A DNA stretch of 64,000 nucleotides. Origin: Streptomyces longisporoflavus (lineage in GTDB: Bacteria > Actinomycetota > Actinomycetes > Streptomycetales > Streptomycetaceae). This document shows, in pieces, positions 8,861 to 17,555 of the stretch; the first letter of the stretch is position 1; each line of letters opens with the position of its first letter. The DNA lies in assembly GCF_014649775.1 (NCBI RefSeq), contig NZ_BMTR01000002.1, positions 496,001 to 560,000 of the forward strand, written 5' to 3'. Made by a program: the position numbers and the translations under genes. The notes beneath the pieces were generated by a model. That model worked only from the letters and a program-made list of their open reading frames with translations, had not been told where the DNA came from and ran no database searches.

Positions 8861-9889
8861 ATGAGTGAACAGAGGCTGACCATCCGGGATGTCGCGGCCC
8901 GCGCCGGCGTCTCACGGGCCGCCGTCTCGCTGGCCTTCAACAACAAACCAGGCGTGTCCGAGGCAACGCGGGCCCGGATCATGGAGGTCGCCCGGTCGAT
9001 GGGCTGGGAGCCGAACCTCTCGGCGCGCGCGCTCAACAAGCAGGGAACGGGCACGATCGGCCTCGCGATCAGCCGACCGGCACGACAACTCGGCCTCGAA
9101 CCCTTCTACATGGAGTTCATCTCCGGCCTGGAAAGCGTACTTTCCGACCACTCGGGGGCACTCCTCCTGCGTCTGGTGAAGAGCCTGGACGAGGAGATCG
9201 ACCTCCAGCGCCGCTGGTGGCGGTCCGGACAGATCGCCGGCTCGGTCCTGGTCGACTTCCGTGAGAACGACCCCCGGGTGCCCGCCCTCGCACAGCTCGG
9301 CATGCCAGTGGTCGCCGTCGCCCACCCCTCGCTGACAGGGCCCTTCACGTCGCTGTGGACCGACGACACCACGGCCATCACGGAAGCGGTGCGCTATCTC
9401 GCGGCGTTGGGGCACCGCTCCATCTCCCGCATCGGCGGAACGGCCGAGCTGGGCCACAGCGTGATCCGCGCCGCCGCGTTCACCGCCGCGATGGCCGACC
9501 TGGGGCTTCCGGAGGGCCGTCAGCTGGCCACCGACTTCTCGGGCGAGACGGGCGCACGGGCCACGCGCTCGCTGCTCTCCGCGGCCGAGCGGCCCACCGC
9601 GATCATCTACGACAACGACTTGATGGCCGTCGCCGGGCTGTCCGTCGCCGCCGAGATGGGCCTGCGTGTGCCCGCCGACATCTCCCTGCTGGCGTGGGAC
9701 GACTCGCAGTTGTGCAAGCTGACCCACCCGCCGCTCTCCGCGATGAGCCATGACATCCACGCGTTCGGCGCGGACGTCGCCCGCACCCTCTACGAGGTCC
9801 TGTCCGGCAAAAACGTCGCCCCGCATCAGGTACCCACCCCCACCTTCACCCCACGAGGCTCCACGGGCCCACCACCGAAACACCAGTAA
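8861..9889 (+). CDS. LacI-family transcriptional regulator
   Basis: 342 residues. The N-terminal helix-turn-helix reads TIRDVAARAGVSRAAVSLAFNN with the hinge-helix consensus PNLSARAL, followed by a periplasmic-binding-protein-like sensor domain ending in LLAWDDSQLCKLTHPPLSAM. It likely represses the divergent mannanase gene through the palindrome at 8384-8395 and responds to a sugar ligand. The C-terminal tail is Pro/Thr-rich. The ATG is preceded by GACGGAGCACGC. The ligand (manno-oligosaccharide) is inferred from context only. Confidence 0.93.
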   Translation: MSEQRLTIRDVAARAGVSRAAVSLAFNNKPGVSEATRARIMEVARSMGWEPNLSARALNKQGTGTIGLAISRPARQLGLEPFYMEFISGLESVLSDHSGALLLRLVKSLDEEIDLQRRWWRSGQIAGSVLVDFRENDPRVPALAQLGMPVVAVAHPSLTGPFTSLWTDDTTAITEAVRYLAALGHRSISRIGGTAELGHSVIRAAAFTAAMADLGLPEGRQLATDFSGETGARATRSLLSAAERPTAIIYDNDLMAVAGLSVAAEMGLRVPADISLLAWDDSQLCKLTHPPLSAMSHDIHAFGADVARTLYEVLSGKNVAPHQVPTPTFTPRGSTGPPPKHQ

Positions 9890-9915
9890 GAGCGCGATCC
9901 GAGAGGGACAGGACA

Positions 9916-10437
9916 TTGACCAGGGACGAGGACACCACCGGGCACCGCGACCGCCTGCTCGCCGAAGCGGTTCGGCTGCGCGCGGACGGTCGTCGCGAGG
10001 AGGCGCGGGAGCAACTGCTCGCCCTGTGCGACCAGTTCCCCCTCGACCCCGAGGTGGCCTACCAGACCGCGTGGGTCCACGACGCACTCGGCCTGGAGGC
10101 CGAGGCCGTGCCGCATTACGTGCGCGCGGTCGAGGGTCCCGACCCCGGGCTTTCCCCCGATGATCGCCGCGGAGCGCTTCTGGGCCTGGGCAGCACCTAC
10201 CGCGTCCTTGGCCGATACCCGGAAGCCGTAACGACCCTGGCCGACGCGGTCGACGAGTTCCCCGACGATGCCGCTCTCAAGACCTTCCTGGCCATGGCCC
10301 TCTACAACACCGGGCGGGCGCACGAGGCCATGCAGATTCTGCTGACCCTGCTCGCCACCACGAGCCAGAACCCGGACATCTCCGCCTACCGTCCGGCGAT
10401 CGAGCACTACGCCAAGGATCTCGACGAGACGGTCTAA
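9916..10437 (+). CDS. small tetratricopeptide-repeat protein
   Basis: 173 residues built mainly of TPR-like helix pairs: EAREQLLALCDQFPLDPEVAYQTAWV, the segment around GLGSTYRVLGRYPEAVTTLADAV, and AMALYNTGRAHEAMQILLTLL. The start is TTG at 9916 with GAGAGGGACAGGA upstream. It is likely a cytosolic protein-interaction scaffold. It sits 26 bp after the LacI gene on the same strand, so it may be co-transcribed, but nothing ties it to mannan use. Such TPR proteins are common in Streptomyces without assigned function. Confidence 0.85.
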   Translation: MTRDEDTTGHRDRLLAEAVRLRADGRREEAREQLLALCDQFPLDPEVAYQTAWVHDALGLEAEAVPHYVRAVEGPDPGLSPDDRRGALLGLGSTYRVLGRYPEAVTTLADAVDEFPDDAALKTFLAMALYNTGRAHEAMQILLTLLATTSQNPDISAYRPAIEHYAKDLDETV

Positions 10438-10494
10438 CGGCACTGCCCGTTGCGCGTTGCCGCCCGTTGCCGTGTGCCGGGCGCGACCGCTTGG

Positions 10495-11478
10495 CTACGC
10501 TCCTCTGCGGCGCATCCACTTCAGCAGGCCTCGCGGCTCCGAAGCCCGCTCTTCCGGCTCTTCGTGGGGCAGAGCGGCGGGCGGTGGCGTGTGGTCCGGT
10601 GCCCGGAGTGGGCTCGACCGGGGTTCGGGTGCTGCTGTGCGCGGCGGCGAAGCGGGGCCCGGGTCGGGGGCCAGGTGCGGTGCGGGCCTCGGGGCGGGAC
10701 GCTCGCCCCGGGCCCGCGAGACGCCGATGGTCAGGTTCGCCCGCAGCCAGCGGATCTCGTCCGGGTCGTCCGCTGTCGTGATCTTCTGGATGATCCGTCC
10801 TGCCGGTGACTCGGGGGCGCCCTGACCGAAGGACGCGGGCACGAGCCTGCGCAGATAGGCGCGTTCGTACGGGTCCCTGATGATTTCCGCGATCTGGACC
10901 GGGTCGAGCAGGGAAGCCACCGCTGCGGCACGCTCCCAGGGGTCATCGGACTGGCGCAGCAGCGCTCCGACATAGCGACTCCGCCAGTTCCGTGCCCTCA
11001 GGTCGACGCCCGCGTCGAGCTGGGCGCGGAGCGTGCCGGAAGCGCGACCGGTGAGCAGACCGGCGTTGGACTCCGAGCGGGCGAACTGCCGCAGCTCCTC
11101 GGCCAGGTAGAGCCAGACGACCGCTCGGTAGCGGTTCAAATAGAATTTCACCGGCGTGACGAACCCCGTACGCGCGAGCCGCGTGAACCGGGCCGTGGAG
11201 ATGTCCATGAGGGCCGCGCCCTCGGTGGTCCCCACGGCTCTGATGCGCTCCAGCCACGCCTCGGGAAAGCCTTTGCCGGCGCGGACGCGCTCGATCTCCC
11301 GGTGTGTGACGCGGCGCCGTCCGCCGGCGGTGTCGCCGACGGTGCGGATGCGCCCCAGCATCACGGCGAGCTCGAACTCGCCGCGTTTCAGGCCCAGCTC
11401 CCGTGCCGCGTGGCTCTGCGTGACCGAGGTCGGTGCTGCCGTGTCGGCGGCTTCCTGCGTGATCGTGTGACCTGACAT
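10495..11478 (-). CDS. DUF6397-like protein with N-terminal HTH-like region
   Basis: 327 residues. The N-terminal half resembles a DNA-binding protein: a helix-turn-helix-like segment (SHAARELGLKRGEFELAVMLG), then RRRVTHREIERV, and later tryptophan- and Arg-rich helices. The last 90 residues are a Pro/Ala/Arg-rich low-complexity tail ending LLKWMRRRGA. The pattern matches a Streptomyces family I recall as DUF6397, of unknown function. The ATG has GGGGGAGAACCACC upstream. It is convergent with the TPR gene. No enzymatic motifs are visible. Confidence 0.7.
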   Translation of the reverse strand: MSGHTITQEAADTAAPTSVTQSHAARELGLKRGEFELAVMLGRIRTVGDTAGGRRRVTHREIERVRAGKGFPEAWLERIRAVGTTEGAALMDISTARFTRLARTGFVTPVKFYLNRYRAVVWLYLAEELRQFARSESNAGLLTGRASGTLRAQLDAGVDLRARNWRSRYVGALLRQSDDPWERAAAVASLLDPVQIAEIIRDPYERAYLRRLVPASFGQGAPESPAGRIIQKITTADDPDEIRWLRANLTIGVSRARGERPAPRPAPHLAPDPGPASPPRTAAPEPRSSPLRAPDHTPPPAALPHEEPEERASEPRGLLKWMRRRGA

Positions 11479-11561
11479 GGTGGTTCTCCCCCGTGAGGCG
11501 TCTTTGCTCTCGGGAAAAACCGTAGCGCGATCACCGCAATCCGCGTCGGGCCTGTGGATAA

Positions 11562-11594
11562 CTCTGACCTGGTCGGCGATTCAGCAGGTCAGAG
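11562..11594 (-). terminator. hairpin terminator of the roadblock gene
   Basis: CTCTGACCTG at 11562-11571 and CAGGTCAGAG at 11585-11594 form a perfect 10-bp stem with a 13-nt loop. It overlaps the stop codon of the minus-strand roadblock gene, so it would terminate that transcript before the DUF6397-like gene. Confidence 0.6.
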
Positions 11595-12002
11595 GTCCAC
11601 TATCGAGGTTCGCTCCGGCTGCCGGGCGCCCACGCCCAGATGCTCTCCGACCCGGTTCACGAGCAGCGTCATCTCGTAGGCGACCTGCCCGATGTCCGCC
11701 TCGGCGGAGCTGAGGACGCACAGACAACTGCCGTCGCCGGCCGCGGTGACGAACAGCACCGCGTCATCGAACTCGATCATCGTCTGACGGACGTTGCCCG
11801 CGCCGAAGTGCCGTCCCGATCCCTTGGCCAGACTGTGCAGACCCGAGGAGACCGCGGCGAGATGTTCCGCGTCCTCCCGCTTCAATTCCGAGCTCGCGCC
11901 GGTCACCAGGCCGTCGTTGGACAGCACCAGCGCGTGCCGCACGGGCTCCATGCGCTTGGTCAAGTCGTCGAGCAGCCATCCGAGCCCCGAGTTCTGCACC
12001 AT
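11589..12002 (-). CDS. roadblock/LC7-domain protein (second CvnB-like)
   Basis: 137 residues, a single roadblock/LC7 domain (GLGWLLDDLTKRM... through VAYEMTLLVNRVGEHL). It is closely similar along its whole length to the CvnB protein at 13565-13999; shared segments include VLSNDGL, REDAEHLAAV, HSLAKG.GRHFGAG and AAGDGSC. In conservons such proteins act on the partner GTPase, like MglB. The ATG at 12002 was chosen because homology begins there; the frame upstream overlaps the divergent PPOX gene. It is separated from the conservon by PPOX, which suggests a duplicated extra subunit. Confidence 0.88.
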   Translation of the reverse strand: MVQNSGLGWLLDDLTKRMEPVRHALVLSNDGLVTGASSELKREDAEHLAAVSSGLHSLAKGSGRHFGAGNVRQTMIEFDDAVLFVTAAGDGSCLCVLSSAEADIGQVAYEMTLLVNRVGEHLGVGARQPERTSIVDL

Positions 12003-12096
12003 GATCCCGTCTCCCCGCCTCGCTGTTCCCCCTGGCAGGAGGAACTGACCTGCCAGCCTTCCCCACCATCGGCGCTCCGGCAAGCATGATGAGGAC

Positions 12097-12525
12097 ATGG
12101 CACAGAAGATGACCGAGGACCAGTGGCGGGCTTTCGTCTCCCGCGGCACCCGCACCGGCAAGCTGTCCACCGTGCGTGCGGACGGCAGCCCACATATCGC
12201 ACCGATCTGGTTTTTGTTGGACGGGGACGAGTTGGTGTTCAACACCGGGACGGAAACCGTCAAGGGGCGGAATCTGGCACGGGACGGGCGCGTCGCCCTG
12301 TGTGTGGACGACGACGAACCTCCGTTCGCCTTCGTGGTCCTGCAAGGGCAGGCGCGGCTGATCGACGATCTGGAGGAGGTACGGCACTGGGCGACGCGCC
12401 TCGCCGCCCGCTATATGGGCGAGGCGCGCGCCGAGGAGTTCGGCAAACGCAACGGCGTGCCCGGCGAGCTCCTCGTGCGCGTCAGGATCGACAAGGTGGT
12501 CGCTCAGGCCGCCGTGGCCGACTGA
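12097..12525 (+). CDS. PPOX-class flavin/F420-dependent oxidoreductase
   Basis: 142 residues with a split-barrel fold. Characteristic segments are GKLSTVRADGSPHIAPIWFLLDGD, split as GKLSTVRADGSPH and IAPIWFLLDGD, then NTGTETVKGRNLARDGRVALCVDD and a C-terminal VRVRIDKVVA strand. The family binds FMN or F420, and the actinobacterial versions are mostly F420-linked reductases of unknown substrate. It lies on the opposite strand between the conservon and the second roadblock gene, convergent with cvnD (20-bp gap). The function relative to the conservon is unknown. Confidence 0.88.
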   Translation: MAQKMTEDQWRAFVSRGTRTGKLSTVRADGSPHIAPIWFLLDGDELVFNTGTETVKGRNLARDGRVALCVDDDEPPFAFVVLQGQARLIDDLEEVRHWATRLAARYMGEARAEEFGKRNGVPGELLVRVRIDKVVAQAAVAD

Positions 12526-12545
12526 CGCCTGGCCCGCGGCCCGCC

Positions 12546-13151
12546 TCACCCCACCGTGTCGAGCAGCCGGGCGGTATGCATCCGCCCGGCGTACTCGACC
12601 AGACGTATCAGCACCTCCTTTCCCGAATCGCGATCGCGCGCGTCACACAGCACCACGGGGGTGCCGCGGTCGAGGTCCAGGGCCCGTGACACTTCGTGCG
12701 CACCGTACGTACGCGCGGTCGCGAAGCAGTTGACGGCCACCACGAACGGGATGTGCCGATGCTCGAAGTAGTCGACGGCGGGGAAGCAGTCCTCGAGCCG
12801 CCGGGTGTCCGCGAGGACGACGGCACCGAGCGCGCCCTGGGACAACTCGTCCCACAGGAACCAGAAACGGTCCTGCCCCGGCGTACCGAAGAGGTACAGC
12901 GACAGGCCCGACCTGATGGTGATGCGGCCGAAGTCCATGGCGACGGTCGTGGTGGTCTTGCGGTCGACGCCGCCGGTGTCGTCCACCGACTGGCCGGCCT
13001 CGCTGAGCAGTTCCTCGGTGCGCAGCGGGCGGATCTCGCTGACGGCACCGACAAAGGTGGTCTTGCCCACCCCGAAGCCTCCCGCGACCAGAATCTTCAA
13101 CGCCATGGCGGTCGTGTCGCCATCGTCGGCGTCAGAGTGCTCGTAGCCCAT
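12546..13151 (-). CDS. cvnD: conservon GTP-binding protein CvnD
   Basis: 201 residues of a small Ras-like/MglA-like GTPase. P-loop GGFGVGKTT, a TTTTVAMDFGRI segment in the switch region, FGTPGQDRF (DxxG-equivalent) and AVNCF in place of NKxD. The family is ATP/GTP-binding protein of the conservon. It likely cycles nucleotides under control of CvnB and CvnA at the membrane. Its start overlaps the cvnC end by 20 bp, so the two are translationally coupled. Confidence 0.94.
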   Translation of the reverse strand: MGYEHSDADDGDTTAMALKILVAGGFGVGKTTFVGAVSEIRPLRTEELLSEAGQSVDDTGGVDRKTTTTVAMDFGRITIRSGLSLYLFGTPGQDRFWFLWDELSQGALGAVVLADTRRLEDCFPAVDYFEHRHIPFVVAVNCFATARTYGAHEVSRALDLDRGTPVVLCDARDRDSGKEVLIRLVEYAGRMHTARLLDTVG

Positions 13152-13545
13152 CGATCACCTCTCGCAGGATCTTCTCGTCGGGCAGCTGTGCGGGTGGCAC
13201 GGGTCGGCTCACCTTCACGCAGCCCATTTCCAGCAGGTCGCCGAGCAGCACCCTGACCACGCCGACGGGCAGGTCGGCGTCGGCCGCCAGCTCGGCGACC
13301 GACTGGGTCTCGCTGCGGCAGAGTTCGATGAGTGAGCGGTGTTCGGGTCCCAGGGCGGTGTCGTCGCCGGGTCCCGGCGCGTCCGCGTCCAGGGCGACGA
13401 GTGCGATCAGGTCGAAGCGCACTCCGGTAGTTCCGGGCCGGGTGCGTCCCCCCGTCATCGCATACGGCCGGACCAGGGGACCTGCGTCGTTGTCGTACCA
13501 CTGGCTGCCCGTGTCGCGCGGGTCGCCGCTTTCGGCCTCGGTCAT
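13132..13545 (-). CDS. cvnC: DUF742 protein CvnC
   Basis: 137 residues. The DUF742 signature is visible: LVRPYAMTGGRT near the N-terminus, FDLIALV, then a winged-helix-like part (SVAELAADADLPVGVVRVLLGDLLEMGCVKV). The domain is found almost only in conservons, next to the roadblock and GTPase genes. Overlap with cvnD and a 19-bp gap after cvnB show it is part of one operon. Its exact biochemical role is not settled. Confidence 0.93.
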   Translation of the reverse strand: MTEAESGDPRDTGSQWYDNDAGPLVRPYAMTGGRTRPGTTGVRFDLIALVALDADAPGPGDDTALGPEHRSLIELCRSETQSVAELAADADLPVGVVRVLLGDLLEMGCVKVSRPVPPAQLPDEKILREVIDGLRAL

Positions 13546-13564
13546 CTGTGTCGACCGCCCCGCG

Positions 13565-13999
13565 TCATCCCGCGGCCGGTGGCCGCGATGCGAAGCGCGA
13601 CGGGGTACGGAGATGCTCGCCCACCCGCTTGACCAGGCGTGCCATCTCGTAGGCGACCAGACCGATGTCGGCCGTCACGGAGCTGAGCACGGCGAGGCAG
13701 GAGCCGTCGCCCGCCGCGGCCACGAACAGGAAGCCGTCGTCCATCTCGACCATGGTCTGGCGTACTCCCCCGGCCCCGAAGTGCCGGCCCGCGCCCTTGG
13801 CGAGGCTGTGGAATCCGGAGGCGACCGCGGCGAGGTGCTCGGCGTCCTCGCGGGTGAGGGCGGTCGAGGCGCCGACGGCAAGCCCGTCGTTGGACAGCAC
13901 CACGGCGTGCCGTACCTCGCCGACGCGCAGCACCAGGTCGTCAAGGAGCCAGTCGAGTTCGCCGGAACGGCCGGCGGTGATGCTCTGATCCTGGATCAT
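13565..13999 (-). CDS. cvnB: roadblock/LC7-domain protein CvnB
   Basis: 144 residues, a roadblock/LC7 domain with the same core as the protein at 11589-12002. It overlaps the cvnA stop by 4 bp (ATGA), so translation is coupled. In S. coelicolor conservons the CvnB protein interacts with CvnA and CvnD. The C-terminal tail (SRFASRPPAAG) is short and unconserved. Confidence 0.94.
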   Translation of the reverse strand: MIQDQSITAGRSGELDWLLDDLVLRVGEVRHAVVLSNDGLAVGASTALTREDAEHLAAVASGFHSLAKGAGRHFGAGGVRQTMVEMDDGFLFVAAAGDGSCLAVLSSVTADIGLVAYEMARLVKRVGEHLRTPSRFASRPPAAG

Positions 14000-16563
14000 G
14001 CGGGGTCTCCTTCGGTGCTGTCGCTGGCCCGTGCGGGACCTGAAATGTCGGGGACCGCGCCGACGATGCCCGGTCGGCGGCCGCCGCCCCTGGCCCAGCC
14101 GTCGCGGTAGGCGGTCATGCGCTCCCGTACCTCGTCGGGGCTGCGTTCGGTGGTGTCGCGGACGCCCACGGATCCGGCCGCGTCGTCGGGGTGCCGCTCG
14201 CGCAGTTGGGGGGCCAGGCTGGCCTGGCGTACGCGGCGCGGGAGGTCGTCCGAGGGCTTGGGTACGCCCTCGGGTTCCCGGCCCCCCGGGGGCTTGTGCA
14301 GGCGGAGTGTGGTGACGCCCGGGGGTGTCGGCGTCGTGGGCGTCGGCGCCGGGGCATCGGCCGACGCCGCCAATGCCGGGAGGGCCGCCGGGGCGGGGAC
14401 GGAATTGCCGTTCAGTGGTGCGGCTTCGGGCACGCGCGCGTGCCGGTGCTGTTCGCGGTCATGTTCCATGGTGTGGGCTCCGGGACTCTCCGGTGCGATG
14501 CTCTGCAGCAGTGCGGTGGGCAGGAGGACTACCGCGGTGGTACCGCCGTAGGGGGACGTACGAAGGTGCACCTTGACCCCGTGTCGCGCGGCGAGCCTGC
14601 TGACCACGAAGAGCCCCAGTTGGTCGCTGTCGAACAGGTCGAGCGACTCGGACTGCTCGATGCGGCTGTTGGCCTCGGCCAGGCTCTCTGTGCCCATGCC
14701 CAGGCCTCGGTCCTCGATCTCCAGGGCGTAGCCGTTGCCGACGGGTTCTCCGTTGACCCGCACCTTGGTGTGGGGCGGCGAGAACTGGGCGGCGTTCTCG
14801 ACGAGTTCGGCCAGGAGGTGGGTGAGGTCGGCGACGGCGGTGCCCGCGACCGCGGCGGCGGGCAGCTGCCGTACCTCCACGCGCGCGTAGTCCTCGACCT
14901 CGGAGACGGCCGCACGCACGACGTTCGTCAGGGAGACGGGCGTGCGCCAGGCGCGTCCCGGCGCGGCTCCGGAGAGGATGATCAGGCTCTCCGCGTGCCG
15001 CCGCATCCGGGTGGTGAGGTGGTCGAGGCGGAAGAGGTCACTGAGTTCGTTCGGGTCGTCCGACCTGCGCTCCATGCTGTCGAGAAGGCTGAGCTGGCGG
15101 TGGACGAGGACCTGGCTCCTGCGGGCGAGGTTGACGAAGACGCCCGAGATGCCGCTGGCGAGTTCGGCGCGCTCGATGGCGGCGCGCAGGGCCGCCCGGT
15201 GCACCGTGCCGAGCGCTTCGTACACCTGCCCCGTCTCGTCCTCCGCCGGCGGGCCGGGGGGAGCTTCGGCGTGAATGTCGATCTCCTCGCCGGAGCGCAG
15301 CCTGCGCATGGCGTACGGGAGTTTGTGGCGGGCGATCTCCAGGGCTCCGTTGCGCAGGCTCACCAGCTCGACGACCAGTCCGCGCCCGATGCGTACGGAG
15401 ATGACCAGCGAGGCGGCGACGGCCAGAAGGCCCAGGAGTACCGCGGCGCCCGCGGAGGTGAGCAGGCCGCGGGTCAACGGATCGGCCCGGTCGGCGGCGG
15501 TGCGGCTCGCCCCCGCGTCGATCGCGCGAAGGTCGTCGCGGACCGAGGCATGGGCGCTGTCCCACTCGGCGGCCGGGGCCGCGGCGGCCGCCGGCTTGCC
15601 CGGCGGCGCGACGAGCACCTTGTCCTCGACGGCGCGCACGTCGGCGTACGCGCTCGACTCCACGAGGTCTCGCCAGGCTGCTCGTTCGGGCCCGCGCAGA
15701 TCCGGCACCGCGGCGTCCGTCAGGGTCCGCCGGGTGTCGACAGCTCCGGTGAACCGCCGCAGCCGCTCTCCGTCCAGGGTCCCCGCCAGTCGGGCGCTGG
15801 ACAGGATGACGTCCTCGCGCGCCAGCATTTCGGCGGCCCGGGCGAATTCGAGCAGCACGCGCGCGTCGGAGCCCGGTCCGGCCTCCTGGATGCCGGTGAG
15901 CGAGCCGCCGACTCCGTGAGCGGCCGAGATGGTTTTCGTGTACTGGCCGTAGGCGGCATCCCAGCCCGCGCGGCGGTCGAGCACGTCGCTGCGCACCGTG
16001 CGCAGGTCCCGGGTCTCGGAGACGAAGCCCGCGAGCCTGGTGGTCACGCCGGCGGGCAGGTCGGAGCCGTCGGCAACCGTCCGGCCCTCGCCGCGGCGCA
16101 GCTTCGCCACCGCGCGGTCCGTCCGCGCTGCCTGCCGCTCGATTTCGCTTCGGCGTTCGGGCGAAGGCGCGGTCGCATAACGCACGGCTGCCGCCCGCTC
16201 GGCCTGCAGTGCCGCGACGGCCGTGTCGACGGGGCCACGCACCTCGGCGTCGACGCGCTGCAAGCGCCGCAGGTGTGCCACGTCTTGCGCGGTACTGACG
16301 GTGGCGTATCCCCACAGGGCGAGCAGGGAGATCACCGGGACCATCAGCAGACAGACGATCTTGGCGCGCACGGTGCGCGGCCGCGGCCACCACGCTCGCC
16401 CGCGCGCGGAGGGTGCCGGCGATCCGGGATCCGAGGGGGTTTCAGCGTCGGGCCGTTCGTCGGCGGGCGGACCCGCGTGCGCGCGACGGCCGCGTGCCGG
16501 GGCCCCGGGCGTGGGCGGAACGCTGCAATCAGCCGGGTCGGGGGTCCTACGTGGTGTGCGCAT
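13996..16563 (-). CDS. cvnA: conservon sensor histidine-kinase-like protein CvnA
   Basis: 855 residues. Low-complexity N-terminus, a membrane span (IVCLLMVPVISLLALWG), a long extracellular nitrate/nitrite-sensor-type helical domain, a second span around residues 360-385, then a HATPase_c domain with N-box AELVENAAQFSPP, G1 IEDRGLGMG and G2 GLFVVSRLAARHG. The segment DHLTTRMRRHAESL holds candidate histidines. The C-terminus is Pro/Ala-rich and disordered. It likely senses an outside signal and governs the CvnB/CvnD switch. The ATG at 16563 has GGAGG upstream; the frame runs to 16680. Confidence 0.93.
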   Translation of the reverse strand: MRTPRRTPDPADCSVPPTPGAPARGRRAHAGPPADERPDAETPSDPGSPAPSARGRAWWPRPRTVRAKIVCLLMVPVISLLALWGYATVSTAQDVAHLRRLQRVDAEVRGPVDTAVAALQAERAAAVRYATAPSPERRSEIERQAARTDRAVAKLRRGEGRTVADGSDLPAGVTTRLAGFVSETRDLRTVRSDVLDRRAGWDAAYGQYTKTISAAHGVGGSLTGIQEAGPGSDARVLLEFARAAEMLAREDVILSSARLAGTLDGERLRRFTGAVDTRRTLTDAAVPDLRGPERAAWRDLVESSAYADVRAVEDKVLVAPPGKPAAAAAPAAEWDSAHASVRDDLRAIDAGASRTAADRADPLTRGLLTSAGAAVLLGLLAVAASLVISVRIGRGLVVELVSLRNGALEIARHKLPYAMRRLRSGEEIDIHAEAPPGPPAEDETGQVYEALGTVHRAALRAAIERAELASGISGVFVNLARRSQVLVHRQLSLLDSMERRSDDPNELSDLFRLDHLTTRMRRHAESLIILSGAAPGRAWRTPVSLTNVVRAAVSEVEDYARVEVRQLPAAAVAGTAVADLTHLLAELVENAAQFSPPHTKVRVNGEPVGNGYALEIEDRGLGMGTESLAEANSRIEQSESLDLFDSDQLGLFVVSRLAARHGVKVHLRTSPYGGTTAVVLLPTALLQSIAPESPGAHTMEHDREQHRHARVPEAAPLNGNSVPAPAALPALAASADAPAPTPTTPTPPGVTTLRLHKPPGGREPEGVPKPSDDLPRRVRQASLAPQLRERHPDDAAGSVGVRDTTERSPDEVRERMTAYRDGWARGGGRRPGIVGAVPDISGPARASDSTEGDPA

Positions 16564-16630
16564 GGCCTCCTCGCTCGAAGAAATTTCGGGGCGTGTCCGC
16601 CGGCGGGCCGGGACCGGTCCGGGTGCGCCG

Positions 16631-17404
16631 CTATCCGGCGGCGCGGTCCACCGGCCGCCGGGCCGCCACGGAGGCCTCACGCTCCCCCGCGGCCGGGGAC
16701 AGCGCGACGAACGCCGAGGTCAGGAAGAGATAGGAACCGAGACCGACCGCGAGGGGGAAGATGAACTGCATGGTCGTCGCGCCGGGCAGTGCCGCGCCCG
16801 CCTCGGTGACCCGCACGCTCACGGCCAGCATCCCGGTGTAGTGCATGCTGCTCACGGCCCCGCCCATGACCAGGGACGCGACGGCGACCGCGAGCGGCGA
16901 TTTGATGTTGAGCGCCGCCCACAGGGCCGCCGTCGCGGCGACGACGGCGATGGTCACCGAGAAACCGACGAGCACCGGGTCGTAGCGCACGTCGCCGTGC
17001 AGGCGCAGCGCGGCCATGCCCAGGTAGTGCATGCTCGCGACGCCGAGCCCGGTGGTGAGCCCGCCGACCGCGAGCGACCGCCCGCGGTCACGGCCGTAGC
17101 CGACGGCGAAGACACCGACCCCGACGACGGCCATCGCGACGATCAGGCTCAGGATCGTCAGGGGCACGTCGTAGTGAATCTCTGTGCCGGTGACCCCGAA
17201 GCCGAGCATGGCCACGAAGTGCATCGTCCAGATGCCCGTGCCGATGGCGGAGGCAGCGGTGATGAGCCAGTTACGGCGTGAAGCGCCCGTGGCGGCGAGC
17301 GCGCGGACGGTGCAGCGCAGCCCGAGCGCGGCGCCGATAGAGGCCATCGCGTACGACAGCACGGGGGTCAGCCAGCCGAAGCTGGCGTGGTCCAGGTGTC
17401 CCAT
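16631..17404 (-). CDS. MHYT-domain integral membrane sensor
   Basis: 257 residues with about seven membrane spans. Three MHYT-type motifs are present (TMHFVAM, SMHYLGM, SMHYTGM), the arrangement proposed to bind copper and sense a diatomic gas or redox state. No output domain follows, so signalling would go through a partner. It is 67 bp upstream of cvnA on the same strand and may be co-transcribed with the conservon. The functional link to the conservon is inferred from position only. Confidence 0.92.
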   Translation of the reverse strand: MGHLDHASFGWLTPVLSYAMASIGAALGLRCTVRALAATGASRRNWLITAASAIGTGIWTMHFVAMLGFGVTGTEIHYDVPLTILSLIVAMAVVGVGVFAVGYGRDRGRSLAVGGLTTGLGVASMHYLGMAALRLHGDVRYDPVLVGFSVTIAVVAATAALWAALNIKSPLAVAVASLVMGGAVSSMHYTGMLAVSVRVTEAGAALPGATTMQFIFPLAVGLGSYLFLTSAFVALSPAAGEREASVAARRPVDRAAG

Positions 17405-17555
17405 GGCTCCGGGACGCTAGACCCGGCAGGGGCGCACAACGGGGGCGCAGTTCGAAAGGTGTTGCAATATGTCGCAGACGGGAACTTGAACGACCGCATC
17501 ACGCTCGAACGTGTGCCCCCGACGCGCATGCGTGTCGTTAAGCAATCATGGGCAC

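Noticed and set aside
14191..16764. 857-codon plus-strand frame opposite cvnA
   Set aside because: It is antisense to a gene with clear histidine-kinase motifs and lacks any recognisable protein pattern.
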